From contig CAYUHD010000019.1 in assembly GCA_964444385.1 (NCBI GenBank), positions 1 through 24,146 of the forward strand: DNA of 24,146 bases, in the 5' to 3' direction. The notes under the pieces are model-generated. The model saw only the letters and a list, made by a program, of their open reading frames with translations. It was not told where the DNA came from and searched no databases. Positions 15,022 through 22,143 of this stretch are shown here, piece after piece. This DNA comes from D2472 sp964444385. GTDB taxonomy: Bacteria > Pseudomonadota > Gammaproteobacteria > Magnimaribacterales > D2472. The position numbers and the translations under genes are program-made. The first letter of the stretch is position 1. Every line of letters begins with the position of its first letter.

Positions 15022-16115
15022 AAAATTTTTTAATTACTGGATTGGCTTTAAGTTTGCTAATGGCTTGTGGGCAAGTTGATCAAAACACCGCAGGCACTGA
15101 AAAAGAAAAGAATTATTCATGGAAATTAGTCACCACTTGGCCAAAAAATTATCCTGGCTTAGGCATGGCTCCAGAGCGCTTTAGTCAATTGGTTGAAGAA
15201 ATGTCCCAAGGGCAATTGAAGGTTAAAGTTTATGGTGCTGGAGAATTGGTTCCTGCCATGGGAGTCTTTGATGCCGTCTCTTCAGGATCGGTCGAGATGG
15301 GTCATGGTGGAGCCTATTACTGGAAGGGCAAGGTTCCAGCCGCACAGTTTTTTGCCGGCGTTCCCTTTGGGTTTACTGCAGATGAAATCAACGCCTGGGT
15401 TAACAGAGGTGGCGGCCTAGAGTTATGGGAAGAGCTATACAAACCCTTCAATATGAAACCATTGCCTGGTGGCAATACAGGAACCCAAATGTTTGGTTGG
15501 TTTAATAAAGAAATAAACTCGCTCGATGATATTAAAGGCCTTAAGATGCGCTTTCCTGGGTTTGGAGGAGAGGTTTTTAAACGGGCTGGCGGCATACCAG
15601 TCAATATCCCCGGTGGAGAGCTTTATACTGCCATGCAAACAGGAACCATAGATGCAGTCGAATGGGTGGGACCATATAATGACCTAGCCTTTGGTTTTCA
15701 ACAAGTTGCAAAATATTACTATTATCCTGGCTGGCATGAACCTGGCTCAATGTTAGAGTTCACAATCAATTTAGATGCGTGGAATTCACTACCGCCTCAT
15801 CTTCAATCAATTGTTACGGTGGCAACCAAAGCCGTGAATCAAGATCTATTAGATGAGTACACAGCCTCAAACAATCGAGCTTTACAGGATTTAATTACCA
15901 ATCATGATGTCCAGTTAAGAGAGTTGCCAGCAGACGTTATTAAAGAGTTTCGCGCTATTTCTGAGGAGATTTTAGAGACTTCTGCGGCCAATGATCCGGA
16001 TGTAAAAAAAGTTTACGATTCATTTAAAGCCTTTATGGCCGAGGTCAAAAGCTTTCATGCCATTGCCGAAGATGCCTTCGTTGAAGCGCGCACAAACAGT
16101 GACGACAACTCCTGA
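15018..16115 (+). CDS. takP: TRAP transporter solute-binding lipoprotein, TakP-like (2-oxoacid type)
   Basis: A 365-residue DctP-family binding protein. The sequence closely resembles the alpha-keto acid binder TakP of Rhodobacter: WKLVTTWPKNYPGLG (35-49), GAGELVPAMGVFDAV (73-87), GLKMRFPGFGGEV (174-186) with the carboxylate-binding Arg178, GTIDAVEWVGPYNDLAFG (209-226) and YYYYPGWHEPG (233-243). Binding of pyruvate or other 2-oxoacids is therefore likely, but related proteins bind lactate. Unlike most TRAP binders it has a lipobox, LMAC with Cys17, so it should be membrane-tethered. I use the ATG at 15018, which overlaps the uvrD stop; an upstream in-frame start has no signal peptide. Its partner genes dctQ and dctM lie beyond lipB and lipA on the other strand. 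Confidence 0.9.
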   Translation: MKNFLITGLALSLLMACGQVDQNTAGTEKEKNYSWKLVTTWPKNYPGLGMAPERFSQLVEEMSQGQLKVKVYGAGELVPAMGVFDAVSSGSVEMGHGGAYYWKGKVPAAQFFAGVPFGFTADEINAWVNRGGGLELWEELYKPFNMKPLPGGNTGTQMFGWFNKEINSLDDIKGLKMRFPGFGGEVFKRAGGIPVNIPGGELYTAMQTGTIDAVEWVGPYNDLAFGFQQVAKYYYYPGWHEPGSMLEFTINLDAWNSLPPHLQSIVTVATKAVNQDLLDEYTASNNRALQDLITNHDVQLRELPADVIKEFRAISEEILETSAANDPDVKKVYDSFKAFMAEVKSFHAIAEDAFVEARTNSDDNS

Positions 16116-16704
16116 GTTTCTTAATTTAGGTAAGCAAGCCTATGCAGATACTTATGAGCATATGCGCTCCTTGGTCCAGGCTGAATCTTTAAATGATCAG
16201 ATATGGCTGCTAGAGCATCCCCCAGTTTTTACTCTTGGGACAGCTGCAGACCCCTCCCATGTTTTAAATCCAGGAGACATTCCTGTGATTCAAACCGATA
16301 GGGGCGGCGAAGTAACTTTTCATGGCCCAGGGCAACTGGTTATTTATTTTCTGTTGGACATTAAATTAAAAAAAATAGGTCCCAAAGCATTGGTTTCAAA
16401 TTTACAAAACCTTATTCAAAATATTCTGCATCATTACTCTATTGAGAGTTCCTTTGTTGAAGGAGCACCAGGAGTTTATGTTGGAGAGAAAAAAATTGCA
16501 TCCATTGGCCTTAGAATTTCAAAAGGCAGAACCTATCATGGGATTAGTCTTAATGTGGATATGGATTTAAAACCCTTTAGCTTGATCAACCCATGTGGAT
16601 ATGAAGGCTTAGAGGTGACACAAATTAGTGACTTTGATTCAAATGTTACCCTTGAAGCTGTAGAATCAGTCGCAATGAAAGAAATGCAAACACTATTTAG
16701 TTAA
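16057..16704 (+). CDS. lipB: Octanoyl-[acyl carrier protein]:protein N-octanoyltransferase
   Basis: Transfers octanoate from ACP to the lipoyl domains of 2-oxoacid dehydrogenases and the glycine cleavage H protein; the first step of lipoate assembly. In a 215-residue count: RGGEVTFHGPGQLVIY (82-97), Lys146 in GEKKIASIGLRI, YHGISLNV (160-167) and catalytic Cys180 in NPCGYEGLEVT. The start is uncertain. The ATG at 16057 overlaps the TRAP gene by 59 bp, but the conserved region starts only near residue 19. ATG 16072 and GTG 16099 (17-bp overlap, 201 residues) are good alternatives, with the GTG giving a normal LipB N-terminus. The stop overlaps lipA by one base (TAATG). Confidence 0.93.
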   Translation: MPLPKMPSLKRAQTVTTTPEFLNLGKQAYADTYEHMRSLVQAESLNDQIWLLEHPPVFTLGTAADPSHVLNPGDIPVIQTDRGGEVTFHGPGQLVIYFLLDIKLKKIGPKALVSNLQNLIQNILHHYSIESSFVEGAPGVYVGEKKIASIGLRISKGRTYHGISLNVDMDLKPFSLINPCGYEGLEVTQISDFDSNVTLEAVESVAMKEMQTLFS

Positions 16705-17666
16705 TGGAAATAATCCCCACACAAAAGATCATTAATAGAGATGGCATTAGAGCCGTTAAAAATGGTCAGAAATTTAATCGGTATTCATCTGTTCCAAATC
16801 AGAAGAAACCGGAGTGGATTAGAGTCAAAGCCACTTTTGATGAGAACTTCAAAGCCGTTAAACAACAAGTACAAGATAAGCGCCTTAACACTGTCTGTGA
16901 AGAGGCCATGTGTCCAAATATCTCAGAATGCTGGTCAGCTGGAACAGCGACCTTTATGTTAATGGGTTCTGTGTGCACCAGAGCCTGCAAATTTTGTTCT
17001 GTTGATACGGGCAACCCAAAAGGTTGGCTAGATCTTGATGAGCCTGTGCACACAGCTAAAGCCGTAAAGACCATGGGGCTTAAATATGTTGTTTTAACTT
17101 CAGTTAATAGAGATGATTTGGAAGATGGTGGGGCAGAGCATTATGCCCAAACTGTTAAGGCTATTAAAGAACTTAATCCAAATACCGCGGTTGAAGCCTT
17201 GACCCCAGACTTTAGAGGACTTTCTTCTTCGATTGAGACACTGGTTAATTGTGGCTTAGAAGTTTTTGCTCAAAACGTAGAGACAGTCAAAAGACTAACT
17301 CATCCAGTGAGAGACATTAGAGCAAGTTATGAGCAAACTCTTGCAGTCTTGGCAAAATCCAAAAGAATCAACCCAAAAGTCCTAACTAAAACAAGCTTGA
17401 TCTTAGGCTTAGGTGAAACCAATGCTGAAATAGAAGAGACCATGGATGATCTTATTGCTAATCAGGTGGATATTCTTACTTTGGGCCAATACTTGAGGCC
17501 CACTCTAAATCATTTACCAGTGGAGCGATGGGTAACCCCAAAGGAATTTGATCGTTATCGTGAAACAGGATTGGCAAAAGGATTTTTAGAAGTTGTTTCA
17601 GGACCTATGGTTCGATCTAGCTATCGAGCTGAAAGAGCTCTAGAGAAAAATAATGCTGGCTTATAG
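16704..17666 (+). CDS. lipA: Lipoyl synthase
   Basis: A 320-residue radical SAM enzyme that inserts two sulfurs into protein-bound octanoyl groups. Both iron-sulfur clusters are visible: the auxiliary cluster CEEAMCPNISEC (Cys65, Cys70, Cys76) and the radical SAM CTRACKFC (Cys91, Cys95, Cys98). The C-terminal RSSYRAE (304-310) supplies the conserved Ser ligand of the auxiliary cluster. The gene starts at the last base of the lipB stop, so the pair is translationally coupled. The last 6 bp overlap the 3' end of the convergent dctM gene, leaving no room for a terminator between them. Confidence 0.96.
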   Translation: MEIIPTQKIINRDGIRAVKNGQKFNRYSSVPNQKKPEWIRVKATFDENFKAVKQQVQDKRLNTVCEEAMCPNISECWSAGTATFMLMGSVCTRACKFCSVDTGNPKGWLDLDEPVHTAKAVKTMGLKYVVLTSVNRDDLEDGGAEHYAQTVKAIKELNPNTAVEALTPDFRGLSSSIETLVNCGLEVFAQNVETVKRLTHPVRDIRASYEQTLAVLAKSKRINPKVLTKTSLILGLGETNAEIEETMDDLIANQVDILTLGQYLRPTLNHLPVERWVTPKEFDRYRETGLAKGFLEVVSGPMVRSSYRAERALEKNNAGL

Positions 17667-18989
17667 TATCAAGAATGGAAATGCTGCAACAAGAATTAGA
17701 ATGACAAGTTGAATAATAATAAAAGGAACAACCCCCCTATAAATATCAGTTGTTTTAATGCTTTCATCAGCAACACCTCTTAAATAAAAGAGAGAGAAAC
17801 CAAAGGGCGGCGTAAGGAATGAAGTCTGCAGATTTATGGCCATGAGTATTCCTAGCCACACAGGATCAAAGCCCATCATTAAAAGTGGTGGGGCTACTAG
17901 GGGAATAATTACATAACAAATCTCAATAAAATCTAAAATAAATCCAAATAAGAAGATCGCGAGCAGAATAAATAAAAGGGCTGTGTATTTGCCACCAGGC
18001 ATCATTTCAAAAATTTGATCTACTAGTAGATCGCCACCTACACCCCTAAAGATTAATGAGAAAATTGAAGCGCCAATGAGGATGCTAAAAATCATGGTGG
18101 TAACCGTTGCAGCTTTGTAACTGGTTGCTCTCAGCAGTTCTAGATTTGCACTACCATTGAGTCCAGCAATAATGAGCGCCCCAAAGGCTCCAACGCCCGC
18201 AGCTTCAGTTGGTGTAGCTATTCCAGCAATAATAGATCCAAGGACTACAAAAATTAGAGTTGCTGGCGGGAGGAGGGTTTTGAGAATATTTGCCTCACCT
18301 TCAATTTCTTCGATGGGCGTAAATTCTTTCTTTCGATTAATGAGGACGGTGTAAATTAAATATCCAATAACAATCATAATGCCTGGAACAATTGCACCTA
18401 AAAATAAGTCTCCCACCGAGACTGTTTCTTGCGAAAACACGCCCATATTGTTTTGGGCTCTTTGATAGGCATTGGACATGACATCACCAAGCAGAACCAG
18501 GGCAATAGATGGAGGAATAATCTGACCCAAAGTTCCAGTTGAGGCCACTAGACCTGAGGCAAAATCTTTGTCATAGCCTTGCTTTAACATAGCGGGTAGA
18601 GACATAAGACCCATGGTCACAACCGTTGCACCAACAATGCCAGTACTAGCCGCCAAAAGGGCACCAACAATAATAATAGAAATACTTAGACCTGAATTTG
18701 TATTTTTGAATACTATGGCCATGTCTCTAAGCATTTTGGCAGCAATGCCAGACCTTTCTAAGACTACACCCATAAAAACAAAAAGTGGAACAGCCAGCAG
18801 AGTTTGATTGTTCATGATCCCAAAGATTCGCATGGGGATCGTTTTGAATAAATTAGGATCAAAAAAGTCTAACCAGATCCCAAGGAGTGCAAACAAGATT
18901 GAAGTCCCGGCAAGTGTAAATGCTACTGGGTAACCAAGCAGCAAAGCCGCACAGATTAGAACAATTAAAATAATTGGAACTATTTCCAT
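17661..18989 (-). CDS. dctM: TRAP transporter large permease subunit
   Basis: A 442-residue polytopic membrane protein of the DctM family, the channel-forming subunit that uses a sodium gradient. Typical family stretches are AASTGIVGATVVTMG (113-127), TGTLGQIIPPSIALVLLG (151-168) and a C-terminal LMAINLQTSFLTPPFGFSLFYLRG. Length is normal. It overlaps the small subunit gene dctQ by 10 bp and is the second gene of the dctQ-dctM transcript. The missing third subunit is almost certainly the TakP-like binding protein encoded on the opposite strand past lipB-lipA, since no other TRAP binder is in the window. Confidence 0.94.
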   Translation of the reverse strand: MEIVPIILIVLICAALLLGYPVAFTLAGTSILFALLGIWLDFFDPNLFKTIPMRIFGIMNNQTLLAVPLFVFMGVVLERSGIAAKMLRDMAIVFKNTNSGLSISIIIVGALLAASTGIVGATVVTMGLMSLPAMLKQGYDKDFASGLVASTGTLGQIIPPSIALVLLGDVMSNAYQRAQNNMGVFSQETVSVGDLFLGAIVPGIMIVIGYLIYTVLINRKKEFTPIEEIEGEANILKTLLPPATLIFVVLGSIIAGIATPTEAAGVGAFGALIIAGLNGSANLELLRATSYKAATVTTMIFSILIGASIFSLIFRGVGGDLLVDQIFEMMPGGKYTALLFILLAIFLFGFILDFIEICYVIIPLVAPPLLMMGFDPVWLGILMAINLQTSFLTPPFGFSLFYLRGVADESIKTTDIYRGVVPFIIIQLVILILVAAFPFLIL

Positions 18990-19432
18990 GTTTTATATAG
19001 CTCCTTGATTCCAGCTAAAGCTAAAACAAGCGGGAATAAAAAAATAAATGATTTTTGGATGTAAACAAAGCTTAGCCCACCTGGCTCAGTAGATATTTCC
19101 TGAACCGACCAAGAGGCTGCAACAAAATCTGCGGCGTAATATCCTAGGACACCTATCATTGGCAGCAAGAAAAATAATATTCCAAAAGTATTTACGAGTT
19201 TTTTGTATGCAGGGGATGCATTGCGATAAAAGATATCTACTCGAACATGTTCATCTGCAGAATACGCCCAGCCAGCACACCCCAAAAAAATAAGCGCATG
19301 GACATACAATGCTAGTTCTTGGATATCCACTCTTCCAATCCCAAAAAAATAACGACCAATGACAACCACCATGACCAAAATCAACAAGACGGGGATCAGG
19401 CGTGCAAAAAATCGTCCTAAGTAATCGCTCAT
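18980..19432 (-). CDS. dctQ: TRAP transporter small permease subunit
   Basis: A 150-residue four-helix DctQ-type membrane protein. The family signature is IQELALYVHALIFLGCAG (37-54) followed by EHVRVDIFY (61-69), as in TRAP systems for 2-oxoacids and similar substrates. It is slightly short at the N-terminus, but the upstream frame has no alternative ATG, GTG or TTG before a stop, so the ATG at 19432 stands. It is the promoter-proximal gene of dctQ-dctM and is divergent from yaaA, with 38 bp between the two start codons. Confidence 0.9.
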   Translation of the reverse strand: MSDYLGRFFARLIPVLLILVMVVVIGRYFFGIGRVDIQELALYVHALIFLGCAGWAYSADEHVRVDIFYRNASPAYKKLVNTFGILFFLLPMIGVLGYYAADFVAASWSVQEISTEPGGLSFVYIQKSFIFLFPLVLALAGIKELYKTWK

Positions 19433-19470
19433 GCTATGTATCTTAAAGAGATTTGGTTAAAATAAGAACC

Positions 19471-20238
19471 ATGGTCATTTTATTATCGCCTGCTAAAACC
19501 CTAGATTACAGCAAGGATTTTGATGTGGAGCCCACTACACCTGCATTTTTACCTGATTCTTCTAAGTTGATTAAGGAGCTAAAAACAAAAGAGCCAAAAG
19601 ATATTGCTTCACTTATGAGTCTTAGCGATAAGCTTGCAGCGCTTAATTTTGATCGTTATCAAAGTTGGTCAGCTGCCAAGAAAATGGGTGAAGATAGCAA
19701 GCCAGCCTTGTTTGTTTTTCAAGGAGATGTCTATCAGGGTTTGCAAGCGGATACTTTTAATAAAAAAGATATTACCTTTGCACAAAAGCATTTAAGAATT
19801 TTATCTGGTTTGTATGGTGAACTAAGACCTTTAGATGTGATTAAGCCTTATCGATTAGAGATGGGCACAAAATTGCAAAACTCCAAAGGGAAGAATTTAT
19901 ATGAGTTTTGGGGCAGCAAAGTTCAAGAAAATATTTTGAAGGAGCTTAGGGCTAACAAATCGAATCTTGTAGTTAACCTTGCATCAAAAGAATATTTCAC
20001 CGTTGTGGGCTCCTTGCCAACAGATATTGAGGTTGTCTCGCCCGTCTTTAAAGATTTTAAAAATGGTGAATACAAGCTAATTAGTTTCTATGCGAAAAAA
20101 GCACGTGGCTACATGAGTCATTGGATGATTAAAAACAAAGTTACTAAGTCCGAGGATTTAAAGAATTTTGATGCCGAGGGTTATAAATATTCGAAACAGC
20201 TTTCAACAGATTCAGAGCCTGTTTTCTTAAGGAACTAA
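19471..20238 (+). CDS. yaaA: Peroxide stress protein YaaA (UPF0246/DUF328)
   Basis: A 255-residue cytosolic protein of the YaaA family, which in E. coli limits intracellular free iron and DNA damage during H2O2 stress and binds DNA. It opens with the family hallmark MVILLSPAKTLDY and keeps FQGDVYQGL, LRILSGLYGELRPLDVIKPYRLEMG, NLASKEYF and the basic AKKARGYMSHWMIKN segment. I use the ATG at 19471 since the family motif starts there; a TTG at 19453 would add six unconserved residues. It is divergent from dctQ, and its last 12 bp overlap the end of the convergent dienoyl-CoA isomerase gene. Confidence 0.94.
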   Translation: MVILLSPAKTLDYSKDFDVEPTTPAFLPDSSKLIKELKTKEPKDIASLMSLSDKLAALNFDRYQSWSAAKKMGEDSKPALFVFQGDVYQGLQADTFNKKDITFAQKHLRILSGLYGELRPLDVIKPYRLEMGTKLQNSKGKNLYEFWGSKVQENILKELRANKSNLVVNLASKEYFTVVGSLPTDIEVVSPVFKDFKNGEYKLISFYAKKARGYMSHWMIKNKVTKSEDLKNFDAEGYKYSKQLSTDSEPVFLRN

Positions 20239-21087
20239 CCCGTCTTTTTCCCAGAATGAATGTGTTGGCTCTAAGTCATCATAATTAGCTTTTGATTTTT
20301 CCATAAAAGCTTTCATCGCAGCTTCCATGTCTTGACTACTGATTAATGAAGAATTCCATGCAGCATGATAATCAAGAGCTTCTTTAACGCTGTGATCACG
20401 AGCATAGTTAATTTGTTTTTTAATCACGCGAGTAACAAGCGGAGATTTAGAGGCAATTTCTTTGGCTAATTCTAGCGAGCCTTTTTCAAGCTCTTCTCTG
20501 CTTTCAAACACTTTATTCATAAAGCCTAACTCTAGAGCCTCAGCTGGAAGAAATTTTCTGCCGGTGTAAGAAAGCTCTCTAACAGCACCAAGCGGCATCA
20601 AGGTCGGTAATCTTTGTAGTGTTCCAACATCTGCCGCAAGTCCAATATCAACTTCTGCAATTTTAAAGAAAGCATCTGATGAGCAGTGTCTAATATCACA
20701 AGCAGAAACCATATCTATGCCTCCTCCAACACAGGCGCCCTGGATGGATGCAATAGTCGGCATACGACATTCCTCTAATGCAGTGAAGGTATTTTGCAAC
20801 TCAAGCACTTCATGATAAAAAGTTTCTCGCATACGCGCAGGATCTTTCTTGGGACCGTTTTTATCTGCAGGTGTAAAATTAGCTAAATCCATGCCAGCAT
20901 TAAAATGCTTACCCTCACCCTTTAATAAGATAACTCTAGCCTCAGCATTTTTGTCTAGCTCTTTAACTATTTGTGGCAGCTCTTTCCAGAATAATCGTGT
21001 CATAGAATTAAATTCATCAGGACGGTTCATGACAAGATGAGCAACATGATCTTTTACACTGACATCAAAGCATGTGTATTTACTCAC
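20227..21087 (-). CDS. Delta3,5-delta2,4-dienoyl-CoA isomerase (ECH1-like crotonase)
   Basis: A 286-residue enoyl-CoA hydratase/isomerase family enzyme for beta-oxidation of unsaturated fatty acids with odd-position double bonds. The stretch EVDIGLAADVGTLQRLP is almost the same as in mammalian ECH1. The three acidic catalytic residues of that enzyme (Asp176, Glu196, Asp204 in rat) have counterparts with the same spacing: Asp125, Glu145, Asp153. The oxyanion segment is QGACVGGGID (116-125). I choose the GTG at 21087, preceded by GAGGTG at good spacing and matching the usual N-terminus; an ATG at 21102 would add five residues. The start overlaps the end of the 54-residue ORF upstream, suggesting coupled translation. 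Confidence 0.9.
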   Translation of the reverse strand: MSKYTCFDVSVKDHVAHLVMNRPDEFNSMTRLFWKELPQIVKELDKNAEARVILLKGEGKHFNAGMDLANFTPADKNGPKKDPARMRETFYHEVLELQNTFTALEECRMPTIASIQGACVGGGIDMVSACDIRHCSSDAFFKIAEVDIGLAADVGTLQRLPTLMPLGAVRELSYTGRKFLPAEALELGFMNKVFESREELEKGSLELAKEIASKSPLVTRVIKKQINYARDHSVKEALDYHAAWNSSLISSQDMEAAMKAFMEKSKANYDDLEPTHSFWEKDGLVP

Positions 21088-21244
21088 TTGAATCCACCTC
21101 ATTTTTGATTTTTTGAACGATCTCTCTAAGCTCATCCACTAATTCGAATGTTTTGTGATGAGAGAGGACTACTTTTCTCTCAGTACTGAGTTTTTTCAGT
21201 CCGTTATCTAACTCATCTAATTTGGTGATTATTTCTTTGCTCAT
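21080..21244 (-). CDS. Small coiled-coil-like protein upstream of the dienoyl-CoA isomerase
   Basis: A 54-residue ORF starting MSKEIITKLDELDNGLKKL. It is charged and heptad-like, with hydrophobic residues at helical spacing through KLDELDNGLKKL and ELVDELREIVQKIKN, so a short coiled coil is likely. No family is recognised. Its TAA (21080-21082) overlaps the GTG start of the isomerase gene by 8 bp, and it supplies the isomerase ribosome site, typical of a real cistron in an operon. No clear Shine-Dalgarno site precedes its ATG, but a TATAAT box on this strand lies about 27 bp upstream. It could instead be an untranslated leader. Confidence 0.6.
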   Translation of the reverse strand: MSKEIITKLDELDNGLKKLSTERKVVLSHHKTFELVDELREIVQKIKNEVDSSE

Positions 21245-21271
21245 GGCTACAATAGGTTATCTAAACAAAAA

Positions 21272-21279
21272 ATTATAAT
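21272..21279. promoter_or_regulatory. Palindromic ATTATAAT: shared -10 box for two divergent genes
   Basis: ATTATAAT is its own reverse complement and contains a perfect TATAAT on each strand (21274-21279 on +, 21272-21277 on -). It lies in the 46-bp gap between the small ORF (-) and the acid phosphatase gene (+). No good -35 box is visible on either side. The + transcript would have a very short leader. Confidence 0.45.
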
Positions 21280-21290
21280 GGCTTGAATCT

Positions 21291-22139
21291 ATGAAAGCAC
21301 GTCTCTGGCAAATTTTATTTATTTTAAATGCTCTGCTTGCAACAGAAATTGTTTATGCAGAAGACTCAAAAAAGAAAACTAAAGACCTAAAAGAACAAAA
21401 TATAATGTCAGTCTTATATCAGCAGACTGCAGCTGAGAGGCTTGCAGGCAACTTACAAACTTTTAGATCAGCTACAAAAGCTATAGATCAAGCATTAGCA
21501 GATCCTTTATGGAGCGCCCTTCCAGATCAAAACATCAAAAATAAAAAGCCAGCTATTATTGTTGATGTTGATGAAACGGTATTAGATAACACTGCTTATG
21601 AGGCTCGGATGATTCTTGATGGAACTAAGTATCCACAGGGATGGGTTGGTTGGGGCAAAGAGGTAGCTGCAACCGAGGTCCCCGGAGCAAAAGACTTTCT
21701 TAATTATGCAGTTTCCAAGGGCGTAACAATTTTCTATATCACCAACCGAGTTGTTGAATTAAAAGAGGCAACCCAACAAAATCTTACAAAACTAGGAATT
21801 CCCTGGGATCAAACCAAAGAGACAATTTTAATGCGTGGCGAAAACAACTGGGACTCTGATAAGGGACCAAGAAGGGCGCTAGTGGGAAAAGATTACAGAG
21901 TTTTATTGATAGTTGGAGATAATCTAGGAGATTTTGTAGATGCAAAAGATAATAATTTGAATTCAAATAAGAGAAAAAAAATTGTCGAAGGATATGTAGA
22001 TTATTGGGGCGTCAAATGGTTTATGCTGCAAAATATTACCTATGGTGATTGGGAGGGAGCTCTCTATGATTTTAACTATTCATTATCTCCTGATGAGGTG
22101 CATAATATTCGTTTAGAGTCTCTAGAACCCATTAGGTAA
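21291..22139 (+). CDS. Exported HAD-type acid phosphatase, e(P4)/class C-like
   Basis: A 282-residue periplasmic phosphatase. A signal peptide ends at Ala23 (IVYA, then ED). The family sequence follows: VLYQQTAAE (41-49), HAD motif I IVDVDETVLDN (90-100) with Asp92 and Asp94, motif II YITNR, and a C-terminal VGDNLGDF metal site. Related e(P4)-type enzymes dephosphorylate nucleotides such as NMN and 5'-nucleotides outside the inner membrane. Those are lipoproteins; this one lacks a lipobox and has a cleavable signal instead. It is followed after 4 bp by an alkaline phosphatase gene, so the two exported phosphatases should be cotranscribed. No Pho box was seen upstream. Confidence 0.9.
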   Translation: MKARLWQILFILNALLATEIVYAEDSKKKTKDLKEQNIMSVLYQQTAAERLAGNLQTFRSATKAIDQALADPLWSALPDQNIKNKKPAIIVDVDETVLDNTAYEARMILDGTKYPQGWVGWGKEVAATEVPGAKDFLNYAVSKGVTIFYITNRVVELKEATQQNLTKLGIPWDQTKETILMRGENNWDSDKGPRRALVGKDYRVLLIVGDNLGDFVDAKDNNLNSNKRKKIVEGYVDYWGVKWFMLQNITYGDWEGALYDFNYSLSPDEVHNIRLESLEPIR

Positions 22140-22143
22140 TACC

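Noticed and set aside
15317..15638. Two overlapping - strand ORFs inside the TRAP binder gene
   Set aside because: Frames antisense to a well-conserved gene; no independent coding signs.
21245..21290. Pho box upstream of the exported phosphatases
   Set aside because: No pair of CTGTCAT-like repeats is present in the 46 bp before the gene.
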